Source: Eubacteriales bacterium | GTDB taxonomy: Bacteria; Bacillota_A; Clostridia; Christensenellales; Aristaeellaceae | Length of the DNA stretch: 16,881 bases | Assembly: GCA_030528845.1 (NCBI GenBank) | Contig: JAUMYC010000029.1 | Location: 1-16,881 of the forward strand | Direction of reading: 5' to 3' | Part shown: in pieces, positions 13,564 to 16,881 of the stretch | Layout: every line of letters starts with the position of its first letter | Numbering within the stretch: the stretch's first letter is position 1 | The notes under the pieces: generated by a model | Database searches by the model: none | What the model was told of the DNA's origin: nothing | Seen by the model: the letters and a program-made list of their open reading frames with translations, nothing else | Made by a program: the position numbers and the translations under genes

Positions 13564-15939
13564 ATGAAGAATAAAAAAATGCCTTTGCGGCTGCTGCTTT
13601 TCGGGGCGCTGGCTGCGCTTGCGGCGGCGCTGGTCGCGCTGGATCTGCCCTCCTGGAAGCGGCTGGACCTGCAGAAGATCACGTCCGCCGCCGCCAGCAC
13701 GCTGCTCTACGACGCGAACGGCGAGGAAATGCCCGGGCTCTATCCCGGCGCGCAGCGGGTCTACGCGCGGCTGGAGGAAATGCCGCCCTACCTCCCGGAC
13801 GCGTTCGTCGCCGCGGAGGACGCGCGCTTTTTTGAGCATTCCGGCGTGGACGTGCGGCGCATCTTCGGCGCGGCGCTCAATAACCTGCGCACGATGAGCC
13901 TCTCGCAGGGAGCGAGCACGATCACGCAGCAGCTCGTGCGCCTGACGCATCTGAGCGCGGAGAAGACCTTCGGCCGCAAGGCGCAGGAGGCTCTGCTCGC
14001 GCTGCAGCTGGAGCGGCGCATGAGCAAGGAGGAAATTCTGGAATACTACATCAACATCGCCTATTTCGGCAGCGGCGCTTACGGCGCGGCCTCGGCGGCG
14101 CAGGTCTATTTTTCCAAGGACGTCGCCGAATTAACGCTGGCCGAGGCCGCGCTGCTGGCCGGGCTGGTCAAGGCGCCGTCCTCCTATGAGCCGGACGAGC
14201 ACCCGGAAAAGGCGCTGGCCCGGCGCTCTTATGTGCTCTCATGCATGCTGGAGAACGGCTATATCACGCAAACGGAGCACGACGACGCGCAGAGCGAGCC
14301 GCTGCAGCTGCGCATGTCCGCGCCGCAGGGCGCTCCTCACGGCTGGTATGTGGACGCTGTTTTGGAGGAAGCCTGCGCCGTACTCGACATCGGCGCGGAG
14401 GCCTTCCTCTCCGGCGGATACCGCGTCTATACCGCGCTCGACCCCACGCTCTCCGGTAGCGCCGCCGCCCTCTTTTCCGACCGGAGTCGTTTTCCGCCCT
14501 CTGCTGAAGACAGTACGCCCGCGCAGGCTGCGCTCGCCGCCGTCGAACCGGCCAGCGGAGAGGTCCTCGCGCTGATCGGCGGGCGCGAATACACCACGCG
14601 GCGCGGGCTGAACCGGGCCGCCTCCATCCTGCGCCAGCCCGGCTCCGCCTTCAAGCCCGTCTCCGTCTATGCGGCGGCGATCGACAAGGAGGGCTATGTG
14701 CCCTCGAGCCTGATCACAGACGAGCAGCGCGACTTTGGCGGCGGCTACAGCCCCTCCAACGCAGGCGGCAAGTTTTACGGCGCCGTCACGCTGCGCACAG
14801 CCCTCTCAAAATCGCTCAACGCCGCCAGCGTGGATCTGATCACGCGCACAGGCGTTTCCTCGGCCCGGGAGTATGCGCAGCGGCTCGGACTGCCGCTTTC
14901 CAAGGCTGACAACGGCCCGTCGCTCGCGCTCGGCGCGCTCACCGACGGCGTGAGCCCGCTGCAGCTCTGCTCCGCCTATGCCGCCATTGCCAACGGCGGC
15001 AGCCTCATACCGGCCCATTGCATCCGCCGCATCGAGGACGGCTCCGGCGAAGTCCTCTATTCATTTTCCGCCGAACCGACGCAGGCCATGCGCCCGGAGA
15101 GCGCCTCGCTGCTCACGAGCATGCTCGAAAGCGCCGTGACCGACGGCAGCGCCAAGGCGCTGCAGGCCGCGGGCTTTCCCGTGGCGGCGAAGACGGGCAC
15201 GGTGGCCATGGAAGACGAGGGCAACCGCGACGCATGGATCGCCGCCTACACGCCAAATCTCTCCCTGTGCATATGGATGGGCTTTGACGAGCCGGACGCG
15301 AAGCACTGCCTGCCCGAGGGCAGCGGCGGCAGCTCCTATCCGGCTCGTCTGGCCACAGCGCTGCTCACCGAGGCAAAGGGCAAGGCGGATGCAGGCGCGT
15401 TTCCCCTCGCGCCGGGGCTGGAGCAGGTCAGCATAGACCGGCGCGCGCTCGAGGAATTCGGGCTGGTCATGCGCAGCGGCGAATACACGCCGCCCTCCCT
15501 GCAGATGCAGGAGCTCTTTTTTACCGGCAGCGCGCCCACGCAGGTCTCGAACATCTGGCAGGCGCCTTCCATGGTGTGGGATTTGACCGTTGCGCAGCAG
15601 GACGGCCTGCCCGTGATCGAATTCACCGCCGAGGCGGAGGCGGGTTATCGCGTGCTGCGCGAGACGGACGGCGAGCAAACGTGCGTGGCGGAGGTCGTCT
15701 CCTCCGCAGCCGGGCCCGTGCGCGTCGTAGACGGCTCCGCTCAGCCTGACAAAACGCATTTTTATTCCGTCGTGCCGTTCCATGCGCTTCTTGCCAAGGA
15801 GCAGATCGAGCTGTGCGGCGCGGAATGTCTGCCGGTCGAATTCAGGGCAAAAAGCAAACTCTGGGAGCTCTTTCTGCCCGACGCGACGAGCGCGCCCGCC
15901 GTGCAGGAGGAACAGCCCCTGTTCACAGAAGCGTCATGA
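13564..15939 (+). CDS. Bifunctional class A penicillin-binding protein (GT51 + transpeptidase)
   Basis: The 791-residue product polymerises and cross-links peptidoglycan outside the membrane. A single membrane helix spans about 8-27. The GT51 glycosyltransferase has AAEDARFFEHSGVD (83-96) with catalytic Glu85, QGASTITQQL (115-124) and RRMSKEEILEYYINIAYFG (151-169). The transpeptidase has the active-site SxxK at Ser361-Lys364 (PGSAFKP), SLN at 417-419, and KTG at 543-545. A tail of about 150 residues follows, partly like a fibronectin type III fold (about 682-740). The ATG at 13564 follows GAGGTGA by 8 nt; an overlapping ATG at 13559 stops after two codons. It is divergent from the spoIIA operon, so a sporulation role like B. 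subtilis PbpF/PbpG is possible but not shown. Confidence 0.94.
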   Translation: MKNKKMPLRLLLFGALAALAAALVALDLPSWKRLDLQKITSAAASTLLYDANGEEMPGLYPGAQRVYARLEEMPPYLPDAFVAAEDARFFEHSGVDVRRIFGAALNNLRTMSLSQGASTITQQLVRLTHLSAEKTFGRKAQEALLALQLERRMSKEEILEYYINIAYFGSGAYGAASAAQVYFSKDVAELTLAEAALLAGLVKAPSSYEPDEHPEKALARRSYVLSCMLENGYITQTEHDDAQSEPLQLRMSAPQGAPHGWYVDAVLEEACAVLDIGAEAFLSGGYRVYTALDPTLSGSAAALFSDRSRFPPSAEDSTPAQAALAAVEPASGEVLALIGGREYTTRRGLNRAASILRQPGSAFKPVSVYAAAIDKEGYVPSSLITDEQRDFGGGYSPSNAGGKFYGAVTLRTALSKSLNAASVDLITRTGVSSAREYAQRLGLPLSKADNGPSLALGALTDGVSPLQLCSAYAAIANGGSLIPAHCIRRIEDGSGEVLYSFSAEPTQAMRPESASLLTSMLESAVTDGSAKALQAAGFPVAAKTGTVAMEDEGNRDAWIAAYTPNLSLCIWMGFDEPDAKHCLPEGSGGSSYPARLATALLTEAKGKADAGAFPLAPGLEQVSIDRRALEEFGLVMRSGEYTPPSLQMQELFFTGSAPTQVSNIWQAPSMVWDLTVAQQDGLPVIEFTAEAEAGYRVLRETDGEQTCVAEVVSSAAGPVRVVDGSAQPDKTHFYSVVPFHALLAKEQIELCGAECLPVEFRAKSKLWELFLPDATSAPAVQEEQPLFTEAS

Positions 15940-15946
15940 TATCTCT

Positions 15947-15975
15947 TTGCAAAAGACCATATTTTCCGCTATACT
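15947..15975 (+). promoter_or_regulatory. Sigma-A-type promoter of the GH27 gene
   Basis: TTGCAA (15947-15952) and TATACT (15970-15975) are separated by exactly 17 bp, in the 77-bp gap after the PBP. Transcription would start near 15982, giving a leader of about 35 nt. No terminator hairpin is visible between the PBP stop and this promoter, so read-through is likely. Confidence 0.65.
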
Positions 15976-16016
15976 GTACGGAGCGGACAACGCGCAAAGA
16001 AAGGAACAAAAGAATC

Positions 16017-16881
16017 ATGTTTGACAAAAATAACGCCGCGCTCACGCCTCCGATGGGCTGGAACAGCTGGGACTGCTACGCCGCCGGAGTGAACGAGGAG
16101 CAGCTGCTGGGCAACGCGGAATATATGGCCGCGCACATGAAAGAATACGGCTGGGAATACGTCGTCTGCGACATCCAGTGGTCCGACCCGCTCGCAGGCA
16201 CCACCCCCGCCGAATACATCCCGCTGACCACGCTCTGTCTGGACGAATACGGCCGCCAGATGCCCGCGCCGGAGCGCTTCCCCTCCGCAGCGGACGGCGC
16301 GGGCTTCAAGCCCATCGCAGACCGCATCCACGCCATGGGGCTCAAGTTCGGCCTCCACATCCTGCGCGGCGTGCCGCGTCAGGCGGCGCACGCGCACCTG
16401 CCCGTGGAAGGGCTTGAGGGCGTGACCTGCGACAAGATCGCCGACCCCTTCTCCATCTGCCCGTGGAACAGCGACATGTACGGCATCCTTCCCACGCCGG
16501 AGGGGCAGGCCTATTACGATTCCATCTTCCGCCTCTACGCCTCCTGGGATGTGGATTACGTCAAGGTGGACGATATCTGCAACCTCAAGGCGCGGCCGGA
16601 CGCTCCCTATGCCGCGCGGCATGAGATCGAAATGATCGCAAAGGCTATCTCCCGCTGCGGAAGGCCCATGGTGCTCTCCCTCTCGCCCGGCCCCGCGCTG
16701 ATCGAGGAGAGCTGGCACCTTTCCGAATATGCGAACATGTGGCGCATGACCGACGATTTCTGGGACGGCTGGCCGCAGCTCAGGGACATGTTCCGCCGCT
16801 GCGAGATCTGGCAGGCGCATGTGCGCCCCGGCTGCTGGCCGGACTGCGACATGCTCCCCTTAGGCAGGATCGGCATGGGCT
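16017..16881 (+). CDS. GH27 alpha-galactosidase-like glycoside hydrolase (partial, cut at the right edge)
   Basis: The first 288 codons are present and stay open to the end of the window. The start, LTPPMGWNSWDCY (9-21), is the GH27 signature. WEYVVCDIQW (46-55) and MGLKFGLHILRG (107-118) follow the (beta/alpha)8 barrel order. YVKVDDIC (181-188) carries the likely nucleophile Asp185, and WRMTDDFWDGW (242-252) the likely acid/base Asp247. GCWPDCDMLPLGRIG (272-286) is the conserved end of the barrel. No signal peptide is seen, so it probably acts inside the cell on imported alpha-galactosides; beta-L-arabinopyranoside or N-acetyl-galactosaminide substrates are also possible in GH27. The ATG at 16017 has AAGGAA about 10 nt upstream. 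Its own promoter lies just before it. The C-terminal beta-sandwich domain is outside the window. Confidence 0.92.
   Translation, partial: MFDKNNAALTPPMGWNSWDCYAAGVNEEQLLGNAEYMAAHMKEYGWEYVVCDIQWSDPLAGTTPAEYIPLTTLCLDEYGRQMPAPERFPSAADGAGFKPIADRIHAMGLKFGLHILRGVPRQAAHAHLPVEGLEGVTCDKIADPFSICPWNSDMYGILPTPEGQAYYDSIFRLYASWDVDYVKVDDICNLKARPDAPYAARHEIEMIAKAISRCGRPMVLSLSPGPALIEESWHLSEYANMWRMTDDFWDGWPQLRDMFRRCEIWQAHVRPGCWPDCDMLPLGRIGMG

Noticed and set aside
15969..16820. 283-codon minus-strand open frame near the right edge
   Set aside because: The plus strand over the same stretch encodes a clear GH27 enzyme with both catalytic Asp residues.
1..16881. CRISPR arrays, tRNA or rRNA genes, insertion sequences, phage genes, toxin-antitoxin or defence genes
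   Set aside because: Looked for on both strands; no repeat-spacer pattern, no cloverleaf or rRNA-like stretch, and no transposase, integrase or defence families were seen.

Overview
This window looks like ordinary chromosome from a GC-rich, endospore-forming Firmicute of the Clostridia. The evidence is a complete spoIIAA-spoIIAB-sigF sporulation operon, AGGAGG-type ribosome binding sites, sigma-A-like promoters and Clostridia-style housekeeping families. The genus cannot be set from sequence reading alone. I see no phage, transposon, CRISPR array, rRNA or tRNA.

Layout. (1) Positions 131-11562, minus strand: nine tightly packed genes read leftward from a sigma-A-like promoter at 11657-11685 to a strong intrinsic terminator at 58-113. 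In transcription order they are: a TIGR03960 radical SAM protein; its DUF2344/TIGR03936 partner; RNase G/E (rng); the tRNA methylthiotransferase miaB; the replication-fork AAA+ ATPase rarA; a membrane VanW/peptidoglycan-binding protein; homoserine O-acetyltransferase (metA); a small secreted SleB-like protein that seems to lack its catalytic Glu; and the lipid II flippase murJ. Most gaps are 1-40 bp; only metA to the SleB-like gene is wider (118 bp). The set joins RNA processing and modification, fork maintenance, methionine synthesis and cell-wall export. (2) Positions 11563-11844: a 282-bp gap with the promoter of that operon, a pair of 11-bp direct repeats upstream of it, and the spoIIA terminator. 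(3) Positions 11845-13362, minus strand: spoIIAA, spoIIAB and sigF, the partner-switching module that activates the first forespore sigma factor. The sigF start is odd. (4) Positions 13363-13563: a 201-bp divergent control region with a Spo0A-box core, a 14-bp GC palindrome, a structured leader before spoIIAA and a possible forespore-type promoter facing right. (5) Positions 13564-15939, plus strand: a bifunctional class A penicillin-binding protein. (6) Positions 16017-16881, plus strand: the first 288 codons of a GH27 alpha-galactosidase-like enzyme with its own promoter, cut by the window edge. Positions 1-57 hold nothing I can assign.

I did not find a clear new biological system. The most useful leads are small ones: the apparent one-base frame problem at the sigF start, the control elements around spoIIA and the neighbouring PBP, the fourfold TTTTCCCGGGAA motif, and the degenerate SleB-like gene beside murJ.
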